From Pachypanchax playfairii (lineage: Eukaryota; Chordata; Actinopteri; Cyprinodontiformes; Aplocheilidae): 64,000 bases of DNA. A program made the translations under genes and the position numbers. The notes below the pieces were generated by a model that saw only the letters and a list, made by a program, of their open reading frames with translations, was not told the DNA's origin and did no database searches. This document shows, piece after piece, positions 1 through 10,900 of the stretch. The DNA is taken from positions 731,037-795,036 of the forward strand of contig SSNP01000109.1 of NCBI GenBank assembly GCA_006937955.1, read 5' to 3'. Each line of letters starts with the position of its first letter. The first letter of the stretch is position 1.

Positions 1-50
1 TAATTTAATTTAATTTAATTTAATTTAATTTAATTTAATTTAATTTAATT
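1..50. repeat. TTTAA pentanucleotide microsatellite
   Basis: Ten or so units of a TAATT-type pentamer run from the window edge to about position 50. The array may continue beyond the left edge. Confidence 0.95.
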
Positions 51-72
51 TTTTCTAAACTTGCGTTTCCTG

Positions 73-165
73 TTTAGGGTCAAGGGGAGCTGGTGCCTAT
101 TTCCAGCTATCTATAGGCAAGAGGTGGGGGGCACCCGGGACAGGTCACCAGTCCATCACAGGGCC
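73..165 (+). repeat. Fragment of a dispersed fish repeat
   Basis: The wording 'acaggtcaccagtccatcac' recurs near 32100 and, slightly diverged, near 29375. A short GAATT run at 166-190 follows it. The family is common in fish genomes and I cannot name it with certainty. No coding capacity is seen. Confidence 0.6.
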
Positions 166-439
166 TGAATTGAATTGAATTGAATTTATATAGATTTTTA
201 TAGGCTGGAAATTTCATGAAAATGTACAATAAATTATGTGTTTTGCTTGATGGCTGCACCTAAAATGTGCAGGTTTTTATTAATAGATGATCTATTGAAG
301 AGGATTTATAAACTTTTGAAGAATAAAGTAATTTGTTTGTATTTATTGTTGTTGCTGCTATTAACTTTATCTCTGTTTATCTTTCAATAGACATGCCGAC
401 TGACCCAAATCCATATGTGTTTGTCTGTTTCCTGTCAAC

Positions 440-715
440 TCCGACCCCATTCAGTCGAGGCAGAAGATGCTCATCCTGAACCAGGTTCTGGTTCTGCTGG
501 AGGTTTCTTCCTGTTTAAAGAGAGTTGTTTCTTTCCACTGTTGCTTTGTGTTGCTCACGATGGGGGATTGTGTTCAATTGATGATTCAACCCAAATGGTT
601 GGTTTCTTAGACAGGAATTTTTTTATTTTTACAAACTGACTTGATATTTCTGTTAAGTAGCTTGAAAGGACTTTTGTAATGAACTGGTACTTTATAAATA
701 AACATGAATTGAACT
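440..715 (+). repeat. Dispersed repeat ending in ATAAATAAA...GAATTGAA
   Basis: The stretch carries a phrase of the kind 'ctggaggtttcttcctgttt' and ends in a TATAAATAAA/GAATTGAA-like tail. This is the usual 3' part of an abundant teleost interspersed repeat. A related copy lies in the opposite orientation at about 43470-44080. A 74-codon open frame inside it is not a gene. Confidence 0.6.
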
Positions 716-899
716 GAATGAAAAGTACAATAAAACAGCATGTTTTTATTTGTATGTAAGAGGTCTAACAGTGAGCATTTTCCTACCCCGTGTTTCCACA
801 ACACGTTCAGTGTCAGAGAAGCTGCAGACAACTTGAAAGTTTTTGAGCGGATTGGCCCTGAACGCACCTCCCAACTGACGACAACACTAAGCGACTGTC

Positions 900-996
900 T
901 GCGGTTTGTGTTTCGACTGATTAGCTAACAGCCCTGCTGACCGTGTTTTGGTTTGTCTTTTGGGTTGTTTTTACTGCTAGTGTAGACTAACATGAG
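900..996 (+). other. Possible 5' non-coding exon of locus A
   Basis: A strong donor-like site (GAG then GTAAGA) lies at 997, about 680 bases before the first coding ATG of locus A. An inverted CCAAT-like motif (ATTGGC) lies near 850. The exon start cannot be placed, so this is an inference from a splice motif only. Confidence 0.3.
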
Positions 997-1039
997 GTAA
1001 GACATACAACAAATACATCTTTATTACCGTGTCGTCTCA

Positions 1040-1050
1040 TTTTCCCGCCG
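1040..1050. promoter_or_regulatory. E2F-like site in a GC-rich patch
   Basis: TTTTCCCGCCG matches the E2F consensus in a locally GC-rich stretch upstream of locus A. It is a motif match only. Confidence 0.3.
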
Positions 1051-1680
1051 ACAGCTGTAAGAAAGCCGCCGCTTCACCCTGAGCTGCGGCTAACGACTAG
1101 CTCCATTTCAACACCAGCACCTCTAATGTATGCGGAATGCGCAACCATTGCGGATGTGGTGCAGAAAAAAATGCGCATCGATGCGACATAGAACAGAAGA
1201 AACATCTCTTGAAAACAAGGAGCACGTGTGTTATACTGTTGTACAGAGCAGCGAATCGTTCAGTTTGAGCTGAATGATCATCACAGTATGAGAAACATGG
1301 ACATGCAGCATTCAGCCTGTTGTTTCACACGCTGTTGTGTTTTTATTAACACATCGGTGTAAAAAAGGATGATCGGAATGGATTTAAGTGGCTTAAGCTT
1401 GTTATAGGAAATAGACAGTATTTTTATGTTTTTTTTTAATTTACAGCTCTTACCAACACTGACTTTATTTAGTCATTTTAAAATAGATATTAAATGTAGT
1501 TCAATTGTCCATAAAGACAAACCCCTCCATGCTGAAGCTGTACCCACAGCAGGCTCGTCAACATGAAGAAGCACTAACATGTCAAGCATTTAAACTTTTA
1601 AACTGGAGTTAATGGGGCAGAAGCTGTCAGTGTCAGAATTGGCCCACCAGTCAGTTCTGCTGTGAAATCCGGTCTGATCC

Positions 1681-4600
1681 ATGACTGAGTACTACGAGGA
1701 GGGGGGGCTGCTGTACGAGCAATCACCTCCCATGCACATCAAAGTGGAGTCTCCGGAGGGACCCTTTGGAGGGGGAGCCTCAGAGAATGGCTTCCCCCGG
1801 GAGGATGAGGACTCGGAAGGCAGCTGCGATCAGAACCAGGCTTTACCTGGAGGACTCCCCTTCAACGTGGTAGTGGTGCATCCCAACATCATGGCACCCG
1901 GCATATCATCTGACGACCTCTTGTCCATTGAACAAAGTAAGTAACATATTAGAGCTGTTATTTCATAATCATTTGTACACTGGTTTTGGAACAGGAGTCT
2001 GATGGAGAGATTAAAAGGTCTATAAAATATACTCAAGTTGCTGTAATTCTGTGTAATAGTTTTAAGTCGCCTCTCATTTTTATTTTGCTTCCAAGGAGCC
2101 AGAAGTTTCTGTAATCTTTTAAAGGGATCTTCAGAAATGGGGTCTAAATCTCCTGAAAGTTTCCCCAGTGAGTCATTGGACATGTGACAGTTTTCAGACA
2201 GTTTATCTAACTCACAGGATGAACCAGAGTTATGTCTAGACACCTTAGTAAAGAAACAAGTGTTATATTTCAGCACCTTCATGCTGGCAGCCAGTTAACA
2301 CAGTTTGCTGCATCAGTAAGAACCGCAATAGATTAAACACATGAAAACAATCCACGTTTCTTTAAAGTACGTCTGATATGTTCAGGTCTCAGTAAAACAT
2401 TTAGAAGCATTATAACTTTGTTTAATGAATCATGGTGCAGATTTGTGTTTGGCACTCAAAATGCAAGTATGAATGCTTTTATGAGCTTAAGGCGAGTCTG
2501 AATTTTTGAACTGGAATTGATGAAATGCAGGAAGCAGCTTTTTGTTTACATCTTACATGGACATTGAAAAGTATTTGTGAGCTCGTGTTTTCATTGATAA
2601 AATTGTAAAATGCGGTGTAGCTGGTTCATTAAGGTGTTTCTATAAATCAGACTCAGAAAATGATGAAAACACTCACACAGAAATAAAATCTTTATGTCGA
2701 CCAAACGTAGATGTTCTTTTTTTTTTTCTCCCATGTCCTGTCTGGCAATAAAGCAGTCGAAATTGATGTCCGGATGCATAGAAATTAACTTTTTTGAGTC
2801 AATGGACGTGGCAAAGGAGAGAGGAAATTAGAGGAAAAAGAAAAAGAAAGGAGAGGAAAAAAAGATAAGAAGAGGTAGGAGAGAAAGAAATCTGCTTCAA
2901 CACCTGCTGAGAGACAAAAACAAGAGCAGAGACACCACAGCATCGACCAACATCTATATTTAAACACTGATAATATCATTGTGGACACAAACAAATAATG
3001 ATACTGCTTAACACACAACATCCCCCAGTGGCAGATGCAAACCAAGTCATTGAGTGTCTGTGAATATCTGTGTGCACACCTGTGTGTATGGACGCGACTG
3101 TGACCATAAGGCTTCTCCATAAAACTTGACAGTTGGTGTGGAAAACCTCGGCCCCAGCCCCCAGACCTCAAAGCAGACCACAGGGCTGACCCAAGCCCAA
3201 GGGATCCAGGCCCAAACCCTGGAGCGGCAGAGCCTAGGCAGGCCGCCGCAGGAGAAACCAAAGCCCCCTCCCAGACAAGACCATAGCCAACCTCCGGCGC
3301 AGTCGCCCTAACCCTAACCACAGTACAGGCACCCCAGGGAGCCGTGGTGCAATTCCACTGGCACCGCTGGCAGCCAGCCACCGCCAAGCACCCCAGGATA
3401 CAGATACGAAGTCAGAGACCCAAGGGCAGTCCCTCCTGAAGAAGGTATTGGACGGAGCCAGGAAGCGCCCAGCCCACCGGCCAGCCACCAGGAGCAGGTC
3501 CACACACACTCAGATCATCTACAACTGTCTTTAAAAGTGGGGAATAATTCAGTTTAATTAAGTCTGAGAGGTTGGAGGAAACATTATTACTCAAGTATTT
3601 AATATTTCCCGACTGTAACTGAGTTCTTGGGGAGTTATGGAGAGAACAATTTACTGGCATAACTGTTGATTTTAACCAATTTATTGAATAATCTGAAATG
3701 TTAGAGAAATAATTTATTAGTGCGATCACCTCATTGAGTGAGTTTTTTTAATCTTTAAAAATCACAAATTTGTGCATTACTGCAAATAAGAATTTCCAGT
3801 TAACCCTATCAAAGGCTTTTTCTGCATCCAATGATAGAATTGTGGTTTCAAGATTTCTAATGTATGCAAATTCTATTAAATTAAATAATACATGTATTTG
3901 TGGATGAATGCCTACCTTTTATGAAACCAGTTTGATCAGGATGAATTATGGCAGGTGTAACCTTCTCTAATCTATTAGCTAAAGCTTTGCATATTATTTT
4001 AAGGTCTACATTAATTAGGGAAATGGGACGGTAGCTAGTTGGAAAGACACGGTCTTTACCAGGTTTTAGCAGGAGACTAATGTTGGTAGTCTTCATATTT
4101 TGGTGGCATTCTGTCATTTTCCTTTATTTCCTGCAACATTCTCTGGAGTGTTGGTGCCAGTACAGTCCAGATTTCTTTATAGAACTCAGTTGGAAACCCA
4201 TCTGGACCTGCAGCCTTTTTGTTTGGCATGTTTTTAAGGGCTTCCTGGAGTTCAGCTGATGTTAGTGGTGAATCCAGGGTGGATGTTTAGTCATCTGATA
4301 ATTTGGGAAGTGTTATTTTATCAAGAAACCGATGGATTCTTCATCTGATGGATTTATCTGTGGTTAATAAAAAGTCTTGTAAAAGTACATGTTCTTAATC
4401 AAGTTGTTGGATTTTCATCCATTGAAAGAATTAATCTGGCAAGCTGCGCTCGAGTCAAACTTATTATCACGCAGCACAACCACTCACAATTTATAATAAT
4501 TACACTCTGTAAAAACACAGATAATCAGAGAGAGAAATACTCACAGCTACCAGAGTCGTCAGGATCAGACATCAGTAACTCCATGATAGATTTCTGGGTG

Positions 4601-6225
4601 GATTTTAGTCTCTTTTCTTTTTCTTTCTCTCCTTCTGCTCTGATCTGGCTGTTTATCCGTAACGTTTGTTTGCATCCACAATGACACTGAGACTGACTGT
4701 GTTTGAGCAGCAGAACTTGTGGAACCGATTTCAGCTCAGACATATATTTATGTGGAAAAATGTCCAGAGATGTCCACGAACGTAATATTGATTGATATGA
4801 AGTAGTAACAAAAGACATGTCTGACATGTTTTGCTGATGCAAACTTGAGGTTGATCCTGTCGAGACTTGACTGTCACCTTTCTGTCCACAGACAGAGCGA
4901 TGTCAGCTGCCCTGGCTGCTGGTGGCGCAGGCAAAAGGAAGAGTCGTTTCAGCGGAGCGGAGCTGGAAGTGTTGGTGTCAGAAGTCACCCGGTGTGAGGG
5001 GGAACTCTTTGGTCCGGCGGGGAGGCTCCGCAGGCGGGAGAGAGAGCGGATTTGGGCCGGAATCCTAGAGAGAGTTAACGCCGTGTCCAGAGTCCCGCGT
5101 ACCCTCCGAGAGGTGAAGAAGCGCTGGGATGATTTAAAGAGGCGTAACGGGGGCAGGCTGGCGGATGCTCGTCATCGCAGCTGTTATCTGCCGTCCAGCA
5201 GGGGGGCCTCGATGCTCGGACGCCCCTCTCAGCCGAGCCCCAGGTTGCAGCAGTCCAGACAGAAGCAAAGCACCAGGCCGAAGCCCAGTTTCCCGTGTTT
5301 CCCCGATTCGGATGCAGGTAAAAATCAACGTGTTTTAAAAATAACATATTGTCTATGAGTGAACCCTGTAGCTACCAGGATTTATGTTTTTCCTCCAGGT
5401 GTAGGAGCAGATGGATCAGAGAGAGATGGTTTTGAGAAAGATGAGGACAATCATGAGCGTGAGAGAGACATTGGAGAGCCGGAGTGTGAGCCAGCAGAGA
5501 ACAGCATGGATGACAAACTAGGATTAGGACTGGGTCTGGGAATAGGACCGCCCCCTCCATCTGAACGATGGCTGCCTCCCTCTCCTCTCTACAGCGCTCC
5601 TTTCCTCAATGGCAGCCCTCAGCCCAGCAGTCCCCAGCCATCGCTTGGCGCACAGCAGGGTCCTCTCGAAGTCCCCCCTCGCAGCTCTTGGCTTGAAGAT
5701 GAGCTTCGAGGGTTGGGGGAAGCTGCGATTCAGCTGGGAAATCGGGTGGAGAAGAGTCTCCGGGAGTTTGGTGAAGGTTTTCGACAGGACATGAGGGCTC
5801 TCGTCGCTTCACAAGAGGCGTTAGCAATCAGTCTGCAACAAAACAACGTCCTCCTTCAGAGGCTTTTGGGAGTGCTAGAATCTCAGCAGCAACCGCAGCA
5901 ACATCGTGCACAACAAGTGCACGCATCACAAACACCTCAACAGCACTTACAACCGCAGCCTGTTCAGCTGCAGCAGCAGCAGCTACAGCCATCAGAACCG
6001 CAGCAGCAGGCTGAAACGCCGCAGCACCCGCATGCTGTGCAGCATCAAACACAACAACCACACCTCTCCCAGCATTTAAATAATCACTCTGCTGCAGCGC
6101 CAGCGCCGTCGTCCCCAAATATACACGGCCCTTTTCCTTCTGATCCAACCGCAGGCACTAATGGAAACGTGCAGAAGCCGCGGCGAGGAAGAGCTGTTGA
6201 CCACAGACGCCGGAGACGGCGCTGA
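1681..6225 (+). CDS. Locus A: Myb/SANT-like DNA-binding factor (MYPOP/NAIF1 type), 3 coding exons
   Basis: Coding exons are 1681-1936, 4892-5317 and 5399-6225. All borders are GT-AG, both introns are phase 1, and the spliced product is about 502 residues. The acidic N-terminus carries an IKVE SUMO-type motif. Residues about 100-180 form a Myb/SANT-like (MADF-like) domain: KRKSRFSGAELEVLV, then RRRERERIWAGILERVNAV, then LREVKKRWDDLKRR. This W/I/W helix pattern is typical of MYPOP and NAIF1. After it come a Gly/Pro linker, an amphipathic helical stretch with leucine heptads (ELRGLGEAAIQLGNRVEKSL onward) that probably oligomerises, a Gln-rich tract, and a final Arg-rich tail that would serve as a nuclear signal. 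A nuclear transcriptional regulator is the likely role. Translation could instead start at the Met at 4900, which would omit exon 1. The exact orthologue is uncertain. Confidence 0.85.
2421..2710 (+). repeat. Dispersed repeat, copy 1 (5' part)
   Basis: This block matches 9745-10060. Both contain 'tgaaaagtatttgtgagctc' and similar flanking text. Its continuation, with the shared phrase 'cgagtcaaac', resumes at about 4426, so the copy appears split by an insertion of about 1.7 kb that includes the L1 fragment. Confidence 0.65.
3520..4335 (-). mobile_element. L1-type LINE ORF2 fragment (reverse transcriptase), degenerate
   Basis: The minus strand translates in pieces to L1 reverse-transcriptase motifs. 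They are LQEALKNMPNKKAAGPDGFP (near 4210-4260), SYRPISLINVDLKIICKALA and HPDQTGFIKGR (3930-4060), LSLDAEKAFDRVNWKFLF (near 3780-3835), and INWLKS...SGNIKYL...LSDLIKLNYSPLLKT (3530-3690). The palm segment between the last two blocks is missing, there are stops and frame changes, and no ORF1 or 3' tail is seen. It is a dead, truncated copy lying antisense in intron 1 of locus A. Confidence 0.85.
4426..4490 (+). repeat. Dispersed repeat, copy 1 (3' part)
   Basis: It matches the part of the 9745-10150 copy around 'gaataaatctgcacagccgtg', through the shared phrase 'cgagtcaaac'. It is therefore the distal half of the repeat that starts at 2421. Confidence 0.5.
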
Positions 6226-6580
6226 GAATGTATTTCAATACAAAAAAACAAACTATGAGGTGCATACTAGATGTTTTGAAATGTGACATGTAATTCTGCT
6301 CTTTTTACTTGCAGTATTTCTGTAATGATGGATATTTACCTGCATCTTAACTTTGTAATCCATCTTGTACTTAAACCTGTATCTCGCCAGGCTTCGACAG
6401 CTGGTGACAAACTGCGTACAGCATCACGTAGGAAGTTCAACAGTGTCTCCAAACTTTGATTTGACTGAATGTCAAATCTCAAAATAGTCACAGTGTTGTT
6501 GCAAACATCTGGAACGAGTCAGGAAGTGAGAAAGCTTTCAAACTGAGACATATTAAATCACTTTGTGGCTAAATCACAAC

Positions 6581-6586
6581 AATAAA
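6581..6586 (+). terminator. Poly(A) signal, locus A (proximal)
   Basis: AATAAA lies about 355 bases after the stop codon of locus A. A second AATAAA at 7597-7602 could end a longer transcript. Confidence 0.5.
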
Positions 6587-6589
6587 ATT

Positions 6590-7860
6590 TTGTACAACAG
6601 CCGCATTTAGTTTGCAATTGTGTCAGATGCCCTTCTTGCCATGTGTAGAACGTTTCTCAAAAGTGTTGTGTACTGATTCAGTGGTATTCAAACAGAAAAT
6701 CAACCTGTTTTCTTGCACCTTAGTTTTTTTTATCCGTCGCCAGCAGTCGCAGCTCGGTGAGATACAGACTTCAGGCTTGTAAACCTTCATTGGACTAATG
6801 CAGCTCAGATAAGCAGATGCAAGATAATAGGGTGGCCTTAACGTTACATTCATTTCTCAGACATGTTAAAAGACTCTTCTAGAAACCATCTCAAATATGA
6901 AGTGACTGCTGTGGTCACTAAACATTCAGTACCCAGAAAGATTCACCGCTGCTGATGATCGACATGCATGTTTCTCAACATGACTTGCATCAGTGATGCT
7001 CTTAACAGTTCAACTCATTTCTAACTACACTGTCAGAAAGTTCTTGTGACCTGCAGTTGTTTCCACATGTTGTAGTATTGCAGCCATTGTACTTACCTGC
7101 TAATGTAAGCTTGTGCTTTATTTTATTTAATTTTGATGAGGCGTTTTATGGCCTCATATGGGAAAAAAGGGAAGTGAGGAAAAAAAGGAGAATGACATGC
7201 AGCAAGAACTGTTTCCTCTCTGTTAAAGGCGTCGGTGTCGTGACCTCTCGGTGACCGGGTCACTTTTACTCTCACTGGTCCCTTTAAATGTTTTCATGAT
7301 ATGCAGTTGTCCAAGTTTTGATTGGACTTTAAAGTTAAACTGTGTTCACTTTGAGACAAAAACGTTCTATTTTAATTAATTTAAAAAATTTGAAGATGTT
7401 AACAAAACAGTTATAAATATTATTGAATGATTCAGACTTTAATTTGCATTTACGCATAAGTATCCGGGGCTATTGATGATCTTGCATGCAGTATCATAGA
7501 TGTCTGTAAATAGTTGCAAAGAAGCATCATCTATGTAGTTTTGCACAAGTTATATTTTGTAGATAGCTACTGTTCTGATGAAATGTAACTAAACCTAATA
7601 AAAGAAAAACGTGGACTGGAAGAAAAAAGAAAAAACGGAGTTTGTCCCACGAGTTTAAAACATTGAATGATTTCATTGTTGAGTGAGTTGAAAAGTTTAC
7701 TTTTATTGAATTAAGTTGTGAAGAAAGAGTGAAGTGTGATGAACAATAAAATCACAACATTCGTTAACTGGAAATGCCTGCTTTAAAGCTCCAAATCGTG
7801 TTTTGCTAAGTAAAGAATCACATCTGGTTGTTGATTAGAACCGTTTTATTTTGAAGGTTC
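6590..7860. other. 3' UTR and spacer between loci A and B
   Basis: The stretch is AT-rich with no convincing coding frame. The second poly(A) signal at 7597 suggests that much of it may be a long 3' UTR of locus A. No recognised repeat was seen. Confidence 0.5.
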
Positions 7861-7885
7861 CGACCGGAAACGTTCTTCCTGTCTC
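7861..7885. promoter_or_regulatory. ETS-like sites upstream of locus B
   Basis: ACCGGAAA and CTTCCTG, both ETS-family core motifs, lie about 70-90 bases before the start codon of locus B. The spacing suits a TATA-less promoter. This is a motif match only. Confidence 0.3.
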
Positions 7886-7950
7886 GCATAGCTTGAAATG
7901 ATCCTTGTGAGGTCTGGGCAGGAGGGGAGGGGGGTGCATGGGGGTGAAAC

Positions 7951-10900
7951 ATGGCCGCTGCAGACCCATCGAAGTCACCTAAACGAGAGCAAACCCCCAC
8001 AGATGAGGTGAAAAAATCTGGGGAGGAGGCCGAGGCGGAAGAGTCGGTGTGCAGCTCACAACGGAACGATGAGACGGTGGGTTGCCGCGGTGAGGCGCTC
8101 GGAACCGGGTCGGAGCTTGATGTCGAGTCCAGCGCTGCTGCTGGAGCGGACAAAACGACATGCGTCTCACCACCGGAGGACCAAACAGCGGCTGAAAAGA
8201 TGGCCGAGGCCCCTGGCAGCCGGCAGCAGGCTTTTGACTGGTCAGACCCTGAAGACGACAGTGAGACGAAGAAAACAAACACGAAGGAAAATAATAAAAG
8301 TGGTACGTGTTTAACAGTTAGCTGTAGCTTCTGTGCTAACCTGAGTGTTGCTCTTCAATCAGTGCAAACTGTCTGCTCTGCTAATGTTTATCACCACACC
8401 ACACACTTTGAATTCAACATGTTTCGGTTAGTATGTATTAATAAGCACCAAAAATCCCCAAAAGTCTACAACATGTAAGAGAAATGACAAAAAATCACAT
8501 ATATTTCTCTATTAAACTTGGTGTAAAAACACAATTTTATGTAAAACTCCCCTGCACCATTTTATTCAGTGATTTTACAATCCTGCAGTTTTTCCTGCCA
8601 TCTGTTCCTCTCCGTTATAAAAGGTGTTGGCTCACACCATCAAAAAGTTCTGTCTGGTTTGCTTTTGGCGTTCTACATTCAATATCAAGTGCAATCAGTT
8701 CCAAAACCTAATCATTTAAAATGTTATTTACAGAGCAAACCAAATGCAAGTCACAAACTGGAAACAATTTTGACGTCCCTTCTCTGCCAGGTTGCTGGCT
8801 CAGATGCTGATGAAGCAGTGGGCTATTTCCTGGCTGCAGGTTCAACTATCCTAAATTCACTTGCTCCATTGAAATTCAGGCATAAAAAAGTTGTCTCTGA
8901 TCCCTGGTTAAATTCAGATACATGTGCTCTTAGACATGAATGTTGTGAAAATGAGAGGAAACGGAAGAAAGATAAGCTCCATGTCTCAAAACAGTTAGTG
9001 ATTTCATATCAAAAGCTGTTAGAGCAGCCAGAAACAAATTCTACTCCTATCTCATTTCTAGTCATCTTGGTGACCAGCGTGCCCTTTATAACATCGTTAC
9101 TACTGTGCTCTCCACTGTTGCTTTTTCCTTCTCAACCCTCCTCAGATCTCTGTGTTCAGTTCCGGGATTTCTTTCTACAGAAAATTGGCGGACATTAGAT
9201 CCATGATTACCTCTTCAGTGTACTCTGATTATCTGGAGCGTCCCGACACCGGCTCTTTTCCCAATTTAAAGAGGCAATTTCACACAAATTTCATGACTTT
9301 GTGGTTATTTTTTAAGTATTAACCTGTAATATGAAACATTTTATATCTAAAAAACATTAGAACATTAACAGACCTTTCAGTCTGTCTGCGTCAAGATTTG
9401 GCTGGTTTTCGGGCAGCAACTCATCACTGAAGAAAGTCCCACCTAGTCACCTGCGCACAATTATTGTGTTTTAAAAGTATCAAATAACTTCAGATTAGAA
9501 AAAATAATAAACCTGCAGCAGCGAGTTAAGAACAACGTGAAACAAGAAGGCCTCGAGAGCCACTATCCTGCACATTTTAGATGTTCCCCTGCTTCAACAC
9601 ACCTGCTGCAGATGAACAGGTCGTTAACAGGCTTCTACAGGACTTGCTGAGAGGTTGCAGATTTGAATCAGCTGTGTTGAAGCAGGGGAACATCTAAAAT
9701 GTGCAGGATAGTGGCTCTCGAGGCCTGGAGTTGGCTACCCCAGGTTTAATGAGACATGGTGTCAATTTGTGTTTTGTCACTTATAATGGAAATATGTATG
9801 TTTTATGAGCTGCAGTCTCAACTTGAAACCGGACGTGATTACACTCAGGAACACACACGGCTCTTTGTTTACATCTTACATGAACATTGAAAAGTATTTG
9901 TGAGCTCGTGTTTTTGTTGATAAAATAATGAAACGCTGTTTAGCAACTGATTGTGCAACACTGATTCATTAACATGCTTCTCTAAATTAGACCCGGAGAA
10001 TGGTCAAATCACTCATGCAGAAAGGAGACTTCATGAGGACCAAATTTAGATGTTCTGACTCAGTGGGTTGGAGTTTGATCTGTGGAAAGAATAAATCTGC
10101 ACAGCCGTGTTCGAGTCAAACCCATTTTCACGTAGCAGAGACACGACTTAAACATCAGATATACAGTGGGGCAAAAAAGTATTTAGTCAGCCACCAATTG
10201 TGTAAGTTCTCCCACTTAAAAAGATCAGAGAGGCCTGTAATTTTCATCATAGGTATACCTCAACTATGAGAGACAAAATGAGGAAAAAAAATCCAGAAAA
10301 TCACATTGTCTGATTTTTAAAGAATTTATTTGCAAATTATGGTGGAAAATAAGTATTTGGTCACCTACAAACAAGTAAGATTTCTGGCTTTCACAGACCT
10401 GTAACTTCTTTAAGAGGCTCCTCGAAATACAGATATTTCGTAGTTAAAGAGGTGCTTCCATTAAAAACAGTTTTTCTGAGGTTTCTGTTGAATATTTTAG
10501 CTCCACAGGTGTTCTTACCTTCATAGTGGGTGTGAAAATAGGTCAACAACTTCTCTTTCAGTTTTAATCTCTCAAACTACACAGGTGGTGATAAAACCCG
10601 AGTTCGAACAGCCTGTACTTGTTTCGTCACAATTCCTTTGTTCGTTAGTATTCGGCAGCTCCTGCAGTTGAAACCACACCTAGCATGCTGCTGGCTAAAA
10701 GCTGTAGCATAAGACGTATCAAACAGGAAGACACGACGTCTGATGTTACCATGCGCAGTGGGGCAGGAAACAGTATACCTTGCTCTGATAGGCTAGTTTG
10801 TTAGCCAATCAGAGTCCAACAAATTTGAATAATGAATATGAACGAGCTGCTGCCGAAGCCTGACAGAACCAGTGGAATTTTGATGCAGACAGATTGAAAG

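Larger units (their letters stand above)
1937..4891 (+). other. Intron 1 of locus A
   Basis: This intron of about 2.95 kb has donor GTAAGT at 1937 and an acceptor ending TGTCCACAG at 4891. It holds a dispersed repeat (2421-2710, continuing after 4426), a GC-rich block at 3130-3510 that I cannot classify, and an antisense L1 fragment. No other exon is evident. Confidence 0.8.

Noticed and set aside
415..639. 74-codon frame near the left edge
   Set aside because: It lies in a dispersed repeat tail.
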